A stretch of 64,000 nucleotides of DNA from Oreohelix idahoensis (GCA_024509875.1 JAMPIV010004271.1:35176-99175); one strand, 5' to 3'; positions 22,332 to 34,764 are shown, counted from the stretch's first letter. Numbers and translations: made by a program. The notes: generated from the sequence alone by a model not told the origin.

Positions 22332-22628
22332 ATGACGATGGATTACCACCACCCCTACAATGTTTATCAAGAATATTATGGCTCACCTTACCAAGGAGCT
22401 GCATACCCATACCAACAGCAACAGTTGCACCATAGTTCTCAGCAGCAATCTCATTTACCTCAACATTCCTTGCCAGGTTCATTAAGGAACTTTAACAATA
22501 ACATAATTGGGCCACCACCTCCCCATCAGGATTACCATCCATCTCATCAGCAGCAACGACCACAGCCTTACTTTCAGCCATTCCAGCAGCATAATCACCA
22601 GCAGCAGCATTCGGATTACTCTTCCCCG
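22332..22628 (+). CDS. kay: Gln/His/Pro-rich exon, probable alternative first exon of the Fos/kayak homologue
   Basis: The ATG at 22332 opens a frame (MTMDYHHPYNVYQEYYGSPY...) rich in Gln, His, Pro and Tyr, with a PPPPHQDYHPSHQQQ stretch, like activation regions of transcription factors. An in-frame TAA at 22266 precedes it, so it behaves as a first exon. The end is uncertain. A CCG|GTGCGG donor at 22629 gives phase 0 and could join 51531. A CAG|GTTCAT donor at 22477 gives phase 1 and would join the exon at 22852, producing a Gly at the joint. The frame without splicing stops at 22638-22640. The peptide is not one I can match by memory. Confidence 0.5.
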
Positions 22629-22851
22629 GTGCGGAGATAATTTTTGTCTCCTAATTATTAATTTTTGTTTTTGGTTCCTTATTGTTTTAGGCAATTTAAT
22701 AAATATAGTTTATTAGGTTATCAGGTATTTTCATGACTTAAATTAGAACATTTGTGTAGTTGAAAGGAACAACAGTGGGACATGTATTCGATTTCAAGGA
22801 AATAAGCTGTATGCGTCTTTTGGGTTAGTATTAGCCTTAATTACTGATCAG

Positions 22852-23186
22852 GACTTACACCAACTCTGACCCCAACAACGCTTGCTACCATTGAGCAGTC
22901 ATTCATGGAGCTTCAGTCCAGTCAGCAGAATCGGGTCAGGGATCCAGTCACGCAGAGTGGGTTTGTGCCTCCAGTTGTTGATCCAGGTCACAGCGCAGAT
23001 GTTTCCCAAGACAGTCTGGACTATTCTTCTGATTATTCTGATACAGAATGGGAACCAACGGCCAAGCGAGGTAGAATGTTACAGGATATGAAAGACATGA
23101 AAAATGTTGACTTCATTGTGACATCATCTGGCACCATAAATGCGACCCCACAGAGAAAGTACACACGAAGGAATAAGGATGAGAAG
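22852..23186 (+). CDS. kay: Fos/kayak homologue, internal exon upstream of the bZIP
   Basis: The acceptor 'ctgatcag' ends at 22851. The exon starts with two bases of a split codon, then reads LTPTLTPTTLATIEQSFMEL, a TPTTL/IEQ motif that I associate with Fos-family proteins just N-terminal to the bZIP part. It continues with an acidic Ser/Asp stretch (DSLDYSSDYSDTEWEP) and a basic end (RKYTRRNKDEK). The donor is AAG|GTAAGA (exon end 23186, phase 0), which matches the phase-0 start of the exon at 51531. A stop at 22845 in this frame means no other acceptor is possible, so the exon must be entered from a phase-1 donor. Confidence 0.8.
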
Positions 23187-23289
23187 GTAAGAAAATTCAG
23201 TATTGGTATAAAGTCATTCCATATATCCAAAATTACAAGATAATGTATCATTCCAGTTCAAAAGCTGAATAATATTTTTGATTATATAT

Positions 23290-23625
23290 GAATAAGGAAT
23301 AGCACCACCGTATGCTCAGGCATGTCATGCAAGGTAACTAATATGAGGTTGTGCATTGAGCTGGCAGCCTCATCATGTAAAAAAATTGCTACAGACACCA
23401 CCGCTGCACGAGAATGTGACTGATTGGTGCAGGCTTCCCGCAAGGGAACCAGTTGCATTGGTGGCTCCATGCTTCATAAAAAGCAATAAGAAAACTTAAC
23501 GATAACTGTTTATGGAAACCACCACTGCAAACGCGTGTGAATGCTTTGTGCAGGTTTCCTGCAGGGGCATATGGGTGGTGGCTCCATGCTCCATAAGGAG
23601 CGAAAAGGAAAATGATAATGATTAT
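23290..23625 (+). repeat. Two SINE-A copies in tandem, the second 5'-truncated
   Basis: The first (23290-23500) has all blocks: 'caggcatgtcatgcaaggt', 'ggcagcctcatcatgtaaa', 'ccgctgcacgagaatgtga', 'ggtggctccatgcttcata'. The second (about 23505-23625) repeats the 3' half from 'ggaaaccaccactgcaaac' to 'ccataaggagcgaaaagga', ending with 'aatgataatga'. Confidence 0.8.
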
Positions 23626-23829
23626 ATCTTACGTAAAAAATTTTTTTAACGTTATCTAGTGTTGCACGTTGGAGATCCTTTACAGCCAACCTTCATTGTG
23701 GAGATGGCAACTGATGATGATGATGATGAGTGTTGCACATGACCCTTTTTTTTAAAATTCAGTGCTTCAAGCTTCCTTTTGACTTAGCGTGCTAAACTAT
23801 GGCATTGGCAAAATATTTCATATTAAAAA

Positions 23830-23945
23830 AAAGGTAAAGTTGGTCCCAGAGCAGATACTGCCGTAGGGGAGTGAAGTGTTAGAGACTTCTTCATACTAGG
23901 TCCAGCATTGAGAGGTGGGGGTGACCCGTTCAAATTAAGGATACA
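23830..23945 (-). repeat. SINE-C fragment
   Basis: The reverse complement resembles 36260-36345 ('gggtcacccc..ctctc.atgctggacct', then 'gtctctaacacttcact'). It contains the 3' body only, without the tRNA-like head. Confidence 0.65.
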
Positions 23946-23969
23946 CTAAACTGTTAACTCATCCATTCT

Positions 23970-24660
23970 GTACCCTTTAACTGTCCGTGGAATCCTCATC
24001 AAACTTATGCCAAGTCCCTCCTGTTGCAAACTGTCTCAGGGTCTTTCCATGGCTTCCTCGCTATTTTCATGACTGTCTCCAGCTCTCGTCTCCATGTGTA
24101 TTTTGGTCTACCTCTGCTTCTCTTCTGCTAAATAAATAAACAAATATAAGTAGGATCTTGTGAGACAGAAAGGAGGAGGGTGCTAGACATACTTCTGCCA
24201 GACTTCAGGGTTTCCTTTATTATTCATTATTTACTTCTGCTACCATGAGGAATTCAGAGCAAAGACTGCCAGGTTTCCTCGCTGTGCATCCTATCCATCG
24301 CTAGTGTCTACTTCCCATATCTTTTCCCACTAGCACTTATCGGGTTCTTGTCATCAGTTCCATGTTGGTGACATTGTCATACCTTTCCATCCTTTTATTG
24401 TACGCATGCACCCATTTATGAAGGTCTGTCATTTCTTGGTTGTTGTTTTTTTTTTTTTTTTTTGTTACTCTCCATGTTTCAGAGCCATACAATAGGACTG
24501 ACTTGACATTTGAATTGAAGATTCTTATTTTTGTGTTAAATTTGATTTCTTTTGATTTCCATATCTTTCCTAATGCAGTGAAAGCTCTTCATACCTTTTT
24601 TTTTAATCCTTCTTTTGGTATCACTCTCTCCAGTTCTTTTCACCTGCATGTTACTAGGGT
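23970..24660 (-). mobile_element. RTE-like LINE fragment (family L3), C-terminal coding region and 3' end
   Basis: The reverse complement matches the + strand copy at 38050-38550: blocks for 'gagccatacaataggactgac', 'gttcttgtcatcagttccat' and 'tggtctacctctgcttctc' appear in the expected order. Many stops and indels. A 103 bp piece (24131-24233) is inserted and flanked by CTTCTGCTA. Confidence 0.78.
24131..24233. mobile_element. 103 bp insertion in the L3 fragment, 9 bp target duplication
   Basis: CTTCTGCTA lies at 24122-24130 and again at 24234-24242. The insert starts AATAAATAAACAAATA, perhaps a tail, and is otherwise unrecognised. Confidence 0.55.
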
Positions 24661-27600
24661 GTGAACAGGCAGCAAACACTACAACCAGTGTTTATTGATA
24701 AAGAAGAAACATAAATTGAAGGGGATAAAAGAATATGACAAGCAAGAACTTAATGTTGGATTGGCAGAAAGAAATTGGCTTTGTCGTACTTGTGCCTATG
24801 TGTCCTTTATCGACTTCTGTATTATTCACCTAGCTAGGGTATTCAGGTTTCCTTCAGCTCCACTCTTGTTTTTATCAAAATAAGCACATGAAATCAACAA
24901 AACTAAACCATTAGATCCATGTTGGATGTTAATAATCAACCCCATTCTGAAATAATGTAATGCAATATATTCAGTTATAAATTTTTTTTTTTTTAATTTG
25001 AAGCGGAGCCTTTATTTTTTATGGCTCATTTTCCAACAGAATATTTGTCTTGGCATGGCTGTATTATTGCAACCATTATCGCTACATCAAGTGTAAGTCA
25101 CAACAACAGACAGATAAACAATTTAATTTAATCCACTACTCTTGACAACACTGTGACACTCACATACATATAACACTCTACAAAGATATCTTAAAAGAGT
25201 CACTGATGAACTTTCAAATAACAATATGTATTCATTACTGGCATAAATGAATATGTGTCCTGATTCAACTACAAGGGAACCAGGAATCACAATCAATTTA
25301 AATTACAAGTTATGTACAGAATGTATTTAATATGAATATTGTAGTGACATATATTAGTACAAATGTTCTATGTGTGTCAGTTGTGTAGTAGTAAAATGAG
25401 GTAATACTGGTTTTGTTTTGTTCAAGCTCTGTTGGTATTGGTCATCCTGACTTCAATAGTTTGTCTTTAGGGACTATTATTGGAGATGTTCACAGTTCCT
25501 GATTTTAAGACAAGTAAATTCCCCTCTGAATGGTATTTTTATAAAGTTATTTCAAGATGAGGGGACATAATGTTGAGCTCAGCTGGCCAACTCTGCTTAT
25601 CTTGAGTGATGGCGGCAGGAGAGGACTCCTCTGCTCGAATTCTCTTCTGGGCTCTGGAGACACCTCACTGATAGCTAAAAGGACCAAGGAGTATGCTGTC
25701 CGACACTGGATTCAGCAAATCTCTGACCAGATGCTGCTCAGTACCATCAAGACCACTGTCCCTGAAATCAAGAAGGATGTACCTTCTACTTCATAACTAA
25801 TTTATATTCTCTTTTACACTGATCACAATACAGCACAAACATTGCGTTCAGAGCGTTAGGCCAACAGTCAGCTTCATTTGAAATACTTTATTCCAGTATT
25901 ACCCTTCTTAATGGTTACTACGCCTCTGCACTTCCAGCATTATTTCTTTCTAGTCCATCATCCAGGTGTCAGTGTACTATTTGGCCATTCCATGCCGTTT
26001 TACTTCTCTCCGACACCCTCTGTTCAGGCTGGAGCATTATAGGCTTTACCTCACGTTTGCCACTGAACTACACATATATATACAGGCATAAATCAACAAT
26101 TCACATTCAATTTTTCATTAAAAGATACTGAATGGTTCAAGCTTACCACAATTTCATGGAAATAAACACAGATACGTTGATTAGCAATGAATTCTGGCAC
26201 AAACTGGCACAAATTCCGTTCTGCCTATGTTCCAGGCTTTTATTTTAGCAAAAATGTGAGCTGGCTTCAACGTACTGTCGCTTTATCAAGCTTATTTGAA
26301 TTAGTGGTCTCGAACTAACGCTCCCAAGTGTGTATATCAGCGAGACTGGCCAATGAGCCACGTTTCGACAAGTGTTTGAAAAAATGTTATCTTTTCCCGT
26401 CTCCCCTAACAACCAAGATAGTATTTATAGCCCGACCAATCGTGGTTAGGCTTTCATTTGTTGCGCTCCAATCAATTTGAAGTTTACATTGTAGGCTATT
26501 TCTGTAACGTAAATTTTTTCAAACACGTTAAAAAAAAATCTTATGAGCAGAAATGATTTTATGCTGTCAGGCACCCCCAATATTTTATTTTGGGTATAAT
26601 TTATTAATTCCTGGACTATTTGCGTAACGTTTTACATATTATTTGTCAGCAAACCCTAAGGAACCCAAAAATACTAATTTAAAGGAGCTACGTGGCTGCG
26701 TTCAAAATATGCAATTTCTTCTATCTCCTGTTTAGAAGATGTGCTGTCTGGGTACTGTTATGTGTTCAAACGTAAAACCATATAATGTTGTCTTTTCTAA
26801 TAAGAGTCTGTTATGATTTATAAACCTAACTCTGGGAAAGGGTAGTGTATTTTATCACTGTCCGTCTGAAAAAAAATTAGTGCATGTAGACTTACACGCG
26901 TGATGGTAGTAATTGTGTATCGCGCGAAGCGGGTTTAGTGTTCGGCTTTCTGCCTCTCCCTTCTCTTTTTATCCCTTTAGTCCATCTGTTCGTTCGTTTT
27001 GGTAACGCAGTATAATTAATGTTAGGGTTAATTTAGGTCATTACGCAGTACGTCTCAATGCTTTTCCAAGAAATACAGCACACGTTTCATTGAAGAAGGC
27101 GGGTAATAATACAGTAAGCTTTACTATCAACGTGAAAGCGTTACAATTTGCAGACGAAGCAGAAAACAAGGGGGATTTCGAGTACATTCTTTGTGATAGC
27201 ACTGTCATTTTACCATTGCTCTTTTCTTTATTATATGTATTTATTAGGCTTTATATTTAATTGATAATTTATATATGTGGATTAGAATATTCCATGACAA
27301 TGATTTCTTGTCATAGTAGTCAGCAGACTGTAATGTCATTCTCATATGACCTGCCATGGCGCTCTTAACTCATCTTCCTTGTTAGAACTCATTGTTGTCA
27401 TGTGCTTGTTGGTGAACTTTAAACCTTGAGGTCATCCTCAGGAACATGTTATTTTAATAGGAACGTGACAGCTAATTTGAGAAGTTAATTACCCTAAAAT
27501 GTAAGTTTCTATGTAAAATTTTTGTTCTATGGGTAATGATATTACTAAATATGTAATGTGGTGTGATAGTTATAGATACACCCACAGATATTTAAGCAGA

Positions 27601-30520
27601 ATAATAATATTTAACAAATATTATAATACACTGAACTAACTCAAGAGTGTAAAATTTTTGATAGAATTATATTACATTTATTTGTTCTGGATCAAGTTTT
27701 ATGTTGACCAGAACTTGTTTTAAAAGAAGGATTTAAAATTTATGAAAGAAATGCATGGAATGTTACATAATAAATGCAAGAGTGTACATATATAAGTACT
27801 AGACTAGTTAGTTTTATTAAAATGTTCTTTTAGTCATCTACTTGGGAGGATATTTAATGCTTGTGCTGTTGGGGTGGCCTCATCACACCTGTCTATATTG
27901 ACTACACAGTGTCCAGTAAATTGCAGGAATTTTATGGGGTATTAGTAACTAAAAGGCGTTGGTGAACTTCCAGCAGACCAGAGGCTCACTCATCTTGCAT
28001 ATGTAGCTCTGGTGCTGAAATCTGGTGGTCCCACCTCTCCGTGCTGGCGGGCAATAATAGTGGTCTCTGTCACAATGTACTGCACAGATACACTCGAGTA
28101 AAATCACCAACTGAATAGACACCGCCTTGTTGACAACTGAAACTCACAGCTCTGCAATCAAAGTATTGGCTATGTGTCAAAATTCTATTCTCTACCCACG
28201 TCTGGACACAACACGGACACAACAACCACATCATACAGACAGGTCAGATCTCTCTGACCAAACAGCACATTTACCATGGTGGTTTTACATCAGATAGGTC
28301 CTCCCAGACTATAGATTCTGAAAAATATTTATTAGTTTCCTTCCCTAAAAGTGGATAGGTAATATGTTTCATTATTCTCAACACTTGATCTGTCTTTCCT
28401 AACCCTTGTTGGAGTTTATGTATATTGTTGGTCCCTAGACCCTGACTTGGGCGGGGGGTCTAGAGCAAATCCCTACTTGTTTGTAAGGCTAGATTTCGAT
28501 ATGGCAGTATCAAATCACTCGAACATTAAACAATATTCAAAATATGCAAAGAAATAATTTCAATCTTACCAGATTATGAATAAAGAACACAGAAATGCTA
28601 GCAAAACTCAGCTGAGCTGCTGGCTATAGTATGGCGTCCCTGAACTTATTTCACTTTCTTTCATTTGGAAATCACCACACTTTAAAATACTGTGTCTATC
28701 ATCGAACAACTATTGAGGAATGGCCCCACTTTCGCGTCTGAGCGCCGATAAAATGATTGTCTGTGGCCAATCACTGCCTAGGTTTATTTGAATTTCAAAT
28801 TTCCTACACTAAAGTCATTTCAGTCATGCTTCAGTCAAGTATGGATTTTTATCTGTTAGTCTGTCCGTCTCTACTTGCGTTCTTACAAAAATGTACTTGA
28901 TTTTTGAACCAACCTTTCTCTCCCCTCCAAAATTTTGTCGTTAAAAGTTATATTTAGACACAGCTCCCACCAATGTCCCTTCGCTTCCCTACTAAGTTGA
29001 TTTGAACACCTGCTTCTCAAGGTCGTGTTTTTTTGTGCAAATAGCGACACTTTTTATTCCATACAGTCTGTCGTTGATGTGAACAACACTGTCTTTTGTC
29101 ATTATCTTCAATATTATCTATCCGTCTGTAAAATTAAGAACATATTAGTGCACTGCTCAGAATGGGCCATCCGGCCAGCTAATTTTTATAGTCCTAACAT
29201 TAATATTACGAAAAAGTTACTTTTTAATTTTTGTAATATTCCAAACATCTGTGTTCTGCCGCTGAATTCAAATCAAAGGCTTGGTATCGCAAAAGCGACC
29301 AATAAATGACTGTGGCGTAACATATCCAAGGTCCCTTCTGTCGAGTTCCTTACTTTGTGTCAACTTGGAAACGTGACTTTTCTCCGTTTCCCCCCCAATT
29401 GCGTCTCCTTAGCCTTTCTAGTCTCACGCAATCTTTCCAGTCATATTTTTTCCTTTTTATCCGCCGTTCCCCTCCTGTCTAGCAAGTCAATTTTTATGGA
29501 GGGTGATGACCCGCGGTCTGGGCGATCATGTACTATCAGCAGCCTACGCATTATGTTTTTATCCTTACATGTTATCTTTGGAGGTATTTTACCGTTGTAT
29601 CTCTGTCAATTTCACTACAGTGGGGATGGGTGGTATATGTGTGTCTGTGTGAATTTTTTTTTAAGTACAAGTGGGACAAATTATTTAAAACATGGGTTTG
29701 CCTTTCAAACTAGACTTGTCTTTTGGTTATATCTGAATATAATTTGCCTTTAAAAAGTAAGTGAACTCTATTATCTAAAGCATAGTGTTGATAAAAACGT
29801 AAGCCCTGAAAAGAACTGCTAGTTTGTGCAGTATTAAAAGGTACTTAGTCCTGATAAGGACAACGGTGCCCGTACTTCCCAAGTTTTCAGCAAGCGCCAG
29901 CTGATAAAGTGCAAATTTTTAAAATATAATCCAAATATGATAATAAATACCAACTTTAACAGTGTTTTAAATATAATTCAAGTATGAAAAATACAAATAA
30001 ATATTTAGTTGAAGAAAGTATTATGTAAATTTGATGTGTTGGGGTCTATGTACTGTCGCAGCTGGCATTGATGTTGAGGACAAAGCTCTCAGCTCCAATA
30101 CGTGCACCAAAGGCATGCATCTCAAATAGCCTTTGACAGTAAAAGTCCAGCTCCTGATCATGTGATGTGTCTGTTTATAAACAGCTAACACGAAAAGGGG
30201 CAAAAACCAGTCTTTGGCATCTTATAATCACACAGCTTCGGGTAGATTTAGCACTGGGTAGCAGCTCTTATAGGAGAAGGAAAACGCTTGTTCGAATCCC
30301 CTGCTGTCTTTTGTTGTTTAGTCAAAGGCTAGTGAAGTTAAACATTCACAGACCCAACCCAAGGCGGAAAGAAACCACCATTGTGTAAGCTCTAGTAAGT
30401 TAAATTTCATCATGGTCATGTGTGCCAGGTAAAATGATACCACTCAGCTACTGCGTGCAAAATAAACAACCATACCCCGAGACATGGAATGTGCTAACAG
30501 CGACCACAAGTCCAATTTGT
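24661..30520 (+). other. Intron of the Fos/kayak homologue, mostly featureless
   Basis: AT-rich. A 79-codon frame at 25557-25796 and a 132-codon frame at 29355-29753 show no recognisable domain. The stretch 30225-30330 contains a B-box-like GTTCGAATCCC (30291-30301) after a loosely tRNA-like sequence and may be an old SINE head. The remainder shows nothing I can name. Confidence 0.45.
25557..25796 (+). other. 79-codon open frame of unknown nature
   Basis: MRGHNVELSWPTLLILSDGG... to a stop at 25794-25796. The second half (RTKEYAVRHWIQQISDQMLL) has a protein-like composition and the local GC is higher than in the surroundings. It lacks an upstream promoter signature and known motifs. It could be a fragment of a processed pseudogene, an alternative exon or chance. 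Confidence 0.25.
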
Positions 30521-30652
30521 GTGGTGGTATGTTCTTCTTCTTCTTTGATCCTTAGCCGCCGACCATCAAAGCAGTCAGTGGCCATCATGCCTAGTGGCGT
30601 CTTGTAGGGCAACAACAAATTGATTCCACTTTGCTCGGTCGGCGGCCATCCT

Positions 30653-31564
30653 TCATACAGTGCCCCAACTCTGGTTCATTCTTTGCATCTCAGCCTCCAC
30701 AGTCCTCCGCCAGGTTGTTTTTGGTCGGCCTCTCTTTCGTTTTCCTTCAGGGGTCCAAAGTATAGCTGTTCTTGTGATGGCATCGGGGTCTCTTCTGAGG
30801 ACATGGCCAACCCAGCTCCAGCGTCTGCCAGCTATGATGGTGTGCATGTCCTCTTGCTTGCTCCGAGTAAGCAGATCTTGGTTGGTGATGGTATTCGGCC
30901 AAAAGATTCGGGGAATTTTTCTTAGGCATGTTGTGCGAAAAGAGGACAATTTTGACATTTCCTTCTCTGTAACTCTCCAGCATTCCGCACCATAGAGAAG
31001 CACAGAAAGCACACAGCTCTGATATAATCTTAATTTTGTGCTTGTGCTGTATTGAGAGGACTTCCAGATGTTGTTTAGGCTAAAAAAGGCTGTTCTTGCC
31101 TTATTCATTCTGATGTTGATGTCTTTGCCTGACCCGCCGTCTGGTGTTACTATGCATCCTAGGTATGTGAAGGTGTCTGTCTGTACCAGTTGCTGATTCC
31201 TTACTGATATGGGCTCAGGGTTGCTCACATTGAGCGTCATGACCTCTGACTTCTTTAAATTGATGTTCAAGCCCACCTGCTGGCTAAACTTATTAAGTCT
31301 ATCCGTTTTTTCCTGGATGTGTTGATGTGAATTTGCTAGTAGTGCAATGTCATCTGCATATTCCAGATCTTCCATTGTAGAAAATGTAGTCCATCTTATT
31401 CCTCTTGGACTGCCCTCTGTTGTCTGGCGCATCACCCAATCTATGACTTAAAAATAGAGTGGTTGATAAGGGGCATCCCTGTCGTACTCCTGTCTTCACC
31501 TCAAAGGTTAGGTTGCTCTGCCCAACACTTCACGTAAAGTTGGCATAGAGGCTTTTTATGATTG
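30653..31564 (-). pseudogene. Reverse transcriptase of L2, C-terminal half
   Basis: The minus-strand frame 31435-30653 (260 residues) has the catalytic YADDIALLA block, QVGLNINLKKSEVM, FTYLGCIV, YGAECWRVTE and RRWSWVGHVLRRDPD blocks, then KRKRGRPKTTWRRTVEAEMQR, all typical of RTE-like LINEs. Upstream, 31564-31436 codes for the end of the RT palm (a GVRQGCPLS-like block) in a shifted frame. Broken. Confidence 0.85.
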
Positions 31565-34063
31565 TGTCGTAGATTTATGATAGGGGAATTAAGACATAGA
31601 TTGGTCCCTTCTGAATAGAAATAGAACAGGTGAAAGCTCAGTGGGAGATAATAATAGAAATAGATTTTCACGAGTGAGATGGTGGAAAATAATAGAGTCT
31701 GTCCCTGAAACTCGAGAAGCTTCTCTCGGTCAGCCTATCTCTACAACAGATCTAGATTAGTCAGACAGTCTACTAGAATATATATATATTAATATATATA
31801 TATATACCACTCACATACCCACACACATAAGTGACGACAGTTAGACACACAGACGTGAAAACTATAACAATGGAATATAGATATTTTTGGACGAGCTGAC
31901 CAACACACTTGAATAAGTTAATGTAAATTTTATTTATCATAAGAATTTCACCACAACCATAAATTTGAATATCAATCACATATAAATACACATTGGTTAA
32001 AGAATTAATAAAAGAATAGACCCATAGGTGTAATACTTCCCCCCTCTGTTGAGCCCACGATCCCATTAGCAGAAAAGTTAAAGCCCCCCAAAGAGTCACA
32101 GATTTATACGCAATGGTCTAGGATTTCCCTCTACAGTTAAGAACAGAGTTGATATATTAATCTATTCTAAGAGGAAAACATCATTAGCAACAAACTTGCA
32201 TAAAGAAAACACAAAGTGGGTGCATAAATTATACCATAAGGGAATCACTCAGTCCTGCTTTCTCTCTGTTCATTCACCAGTGGCCACTGACATTCTTTCT
32301 TACCTACAAACTTGATGTCTTGCACCTTCAGGCGCAAACTTTAGGACACACACACAGTGAATCCGTGTTCTTTTTGATAAAGAGAACCCCAGCTCTGCAG
32401 ATACAGGTTTCATCCAATGTTCCGGGGAGCGTTCACTTTACAACTATATTTTAGGATTACTGTTTATGTCACTTGAATCAGTTCAGGTAAGAAATTTTAA
32501 ATGGGCTCACAATGTCAGAATCTCGAGGTTTCCAGTACTTAGGAAATGACAGGTTGGTAACTTCTCTCAATATAAAATTATTGGTCACACCACAATTGGT
32601 CAAACGTCGGAAATGTTACTGTTTGTAATTTTTCTCGCCACAGGGGCTGAATGTACATGAGATTTAGGGAAGAAATATAATCTGGCTCGATAGGCCCAGT
32701 TACATCATTTAGTCTTAAAGTTCGTGAGATGGGTACTCTGTCTCTTTCTGGATGCAAACACAATGCCAGACAGGTTTTAACTTGTAAACCCACGTATTTA
32801 AGTACAAAATGTTTCTTCTAGGTTATTCTCATATATACTGAAAAACCGCTGGTAGATTTTGGGCTTGACCCATATACTGTATAAAAGAAAAAGAAACATA
32901 CAGAAACTAAATCATAATATTATACACACATCCTATCCTACCCTCGCGTAAAATATAATATTCACTTCGGTTATTTAACTTAAATCAGAAACTATAAGCT
33001 TAGCGCTTGTCTCATCGTTTAAAACTTCCGTGAAATAAATTCTAGTCATCTTAAAAAAATCAATCATCATGAATTAGAAATATGTACATATTCCGTCAAT
33101 ACTCAGTGATGAATCAGTGCATTTACCAGTTAGCTAAAATATTCACTGACTGGTTACTAGCAATTTAATTAAATTTATTTATAGCTGAATGAGTTTTAGC
33201 TAGAAATTATAATTTAATTTGCTATCCACTGTAACACTTAAACTTAGAGAAATTAGAATGACTGGCCTAACTGGCAAAACACTCTGCACAAAAATCTAGC
33301 GAAGATATAATTCGAACTAACAATTAATCACTCGACAAATCTAGTCACTATATTTACCTCACACAGAACTACTTAAGACTATTCTCCAACGCAAACTGAG
33401 ATTATACTTAATAAAGTAATCTAGAAACGAAGCTAGATATGTCTAGAGAAACTGCGGAGTCTGAATGAATGAAGTCTAAACTGCTGGGGTTTAAATATAG
33501 GAAAGAAAGAAATTAGCCCAGACTTAATACATTTAGCACCTACGTCCAGATTTACATATTTCCTTCTCATTCTGCGAATCAAACGAATTTCTTCGCACCA
33601 GTGCCGAAACCAGACTCTCTCTGTTGCGTACGGACTCATTTGAGATCCGACGTAACGTAATAGACCCGACTCGTGCGAGATTTCCTCGTCTTACCAGATC
33701 ACCCTATATATAACTGCCTGCAGACTATGGTCATAAACGCAATATGAGCGAGCTCGTCTTTGATCTCAAATCTTTCACCGTGAATAATAACTTATAGGCG
33801 AACAGATCAGGGAAAAGTGATAGACAATGGTCTTCCTTATTATCCCTGTCGAGAACGAATTAACACGATTCGATCTCTCATCAAAGAACTTAGCTAACCG
33901 CAATAAAATGCGTTGCTAAATTAGAAAGGAAATGACAAAGGTTTGAATTGCTTGCAATCTAGCGTATGCGAAAGAAAGGTAAAGGAGCGAAAGAAAGGTA
34001 AAAGACAAGTGTAGAATAAAGAATATATATCTGAAATCTATTAATCATAATATCTCTGCCACA
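31565..34063 (-). repeat. Solo LTR (2499 bp) related to the Gmr1-like element, 5 bp target duplication
   Basis: The reverse complement begins like the LTRs at 5357 and 11580 and ends like them: its left end TGTCGTAGATTTATGATAGG is the complement of the LTR 3' end. GATTG occurs on both sides (31560-31564 and 34064-34068). It is clearly more diverged than the other two LTRs but nearly the same length, and it retains the 129 bp segment lost from the 3' LTR. No internal sequence remains, so it arose by LTR-LTR recombination. Confidence 0.9.
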
Positions 34064-34712
34064 GATTGACACTATGCAGCTTGGAATTCCATAAGCTCTC
34101 AGTATTTTCCATAAACTGTCCCTATGTATGCTGTCAAAAGCCTTTTCAAAATCAACGAAATTAATGTACAGCTGTCTTTGCCATTCTGAGCACTGCTCTA
34201 TAATGTTCCTGAGAGTGAATATATGATCTACACATCTTCTGTTCTTTCAAAATCCTGCTTGTTCTTTCCTCAGTTTGTGGTCTACTGCTTTTGAAATTCT
34301 CTGTATAATTATCCTGCCTAGTATTTTTCTGGGAACTGAGAGAAGAGTGATTCCTCTCCAATTATTGCAGTCTGCAAGATCTCCCTTCTTGGGCAATTTG
34401 ACAATTATTCCTTTGTTCCACTCTGATGGTGTTGTCCCCGTTTTCCAGACTCGTGCAAGTAGTGGTTCTAATAGTTCTGCTGCTAGCTCAGGGTCTGTTT
34501 TAAATAGCTCTGCATTTAAGTTATCATGGCCAGGAGCTTTTCCGTTCTTTAACCCTTTGACTGCTGTGATGATTTCTTCTTTTCGTGGAATGTCTGTATT
34601 TACATCTAGATCGTTTTCAGCCTCAGGAACATTCAATTGTGTCTCTGGTGGTTCCTTGTTCAGAGTTTCTCTGAAGTGCTCTGCCCATCTTGTTTCCTGT
34701 CCCTCTGCTGTC
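34064..34712 (-). pseudogene. Reverse transcriptase of L2, N-terminal half
   Basis: The minus-strand frame 34636-34247 codes KGLKNGKAPGHDNLNAELFK and KGDLADCNNWRGITLLSVPR; after a TGA it continues to VDFEKAFDSIHRDSLWKILR, near 34150-34090. Stops at a few codons break it. It continues over the nested LTR into 31564. Confidence 0.85.
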
Positions 34713-34764
34713 GTGGTGGTATGTTCTATGATGCCATAAAGTTGTTTAGCAGATAATGCTATGC

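Larger units (their letters stand above)
30536..34712 (-). mobile_element. RTE-like LINE copy (family L2), 15 bp target duplication, with a nested solo LTR
   Basis: GTGGTGGTATGTTCT occurs at 30521-30535 and 34713-34727, a perfect 15 bp duplication. The element is on the minus strand, 5'-truncated, with a (GAA)n-like tail at its left end. Net length without the nested solo LTR is about 1.67 kb. Both halves code for consecutive parts of one RT, and the solo LTR lies between them. A fragment of the same family is at 43504-43800. Confidence 0.92.

Noticed and set aside
22507..22716. 69-codon frame beside the Gln-rich exon
   Set aside because: Alternative frame of the Gln/His-rich exon, with hydrophobic content arising from CAG/CAT repeats.
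29355..29753. 132-codon hydrophobic frame
   Set aside because: No motif, no splice or promoter context, AT-rich low-complexity composition.
34275..34739. 154-codon plus-strand Ser-rich frame
   Set aside because: Antisense of the L2 reverse transcriptase.
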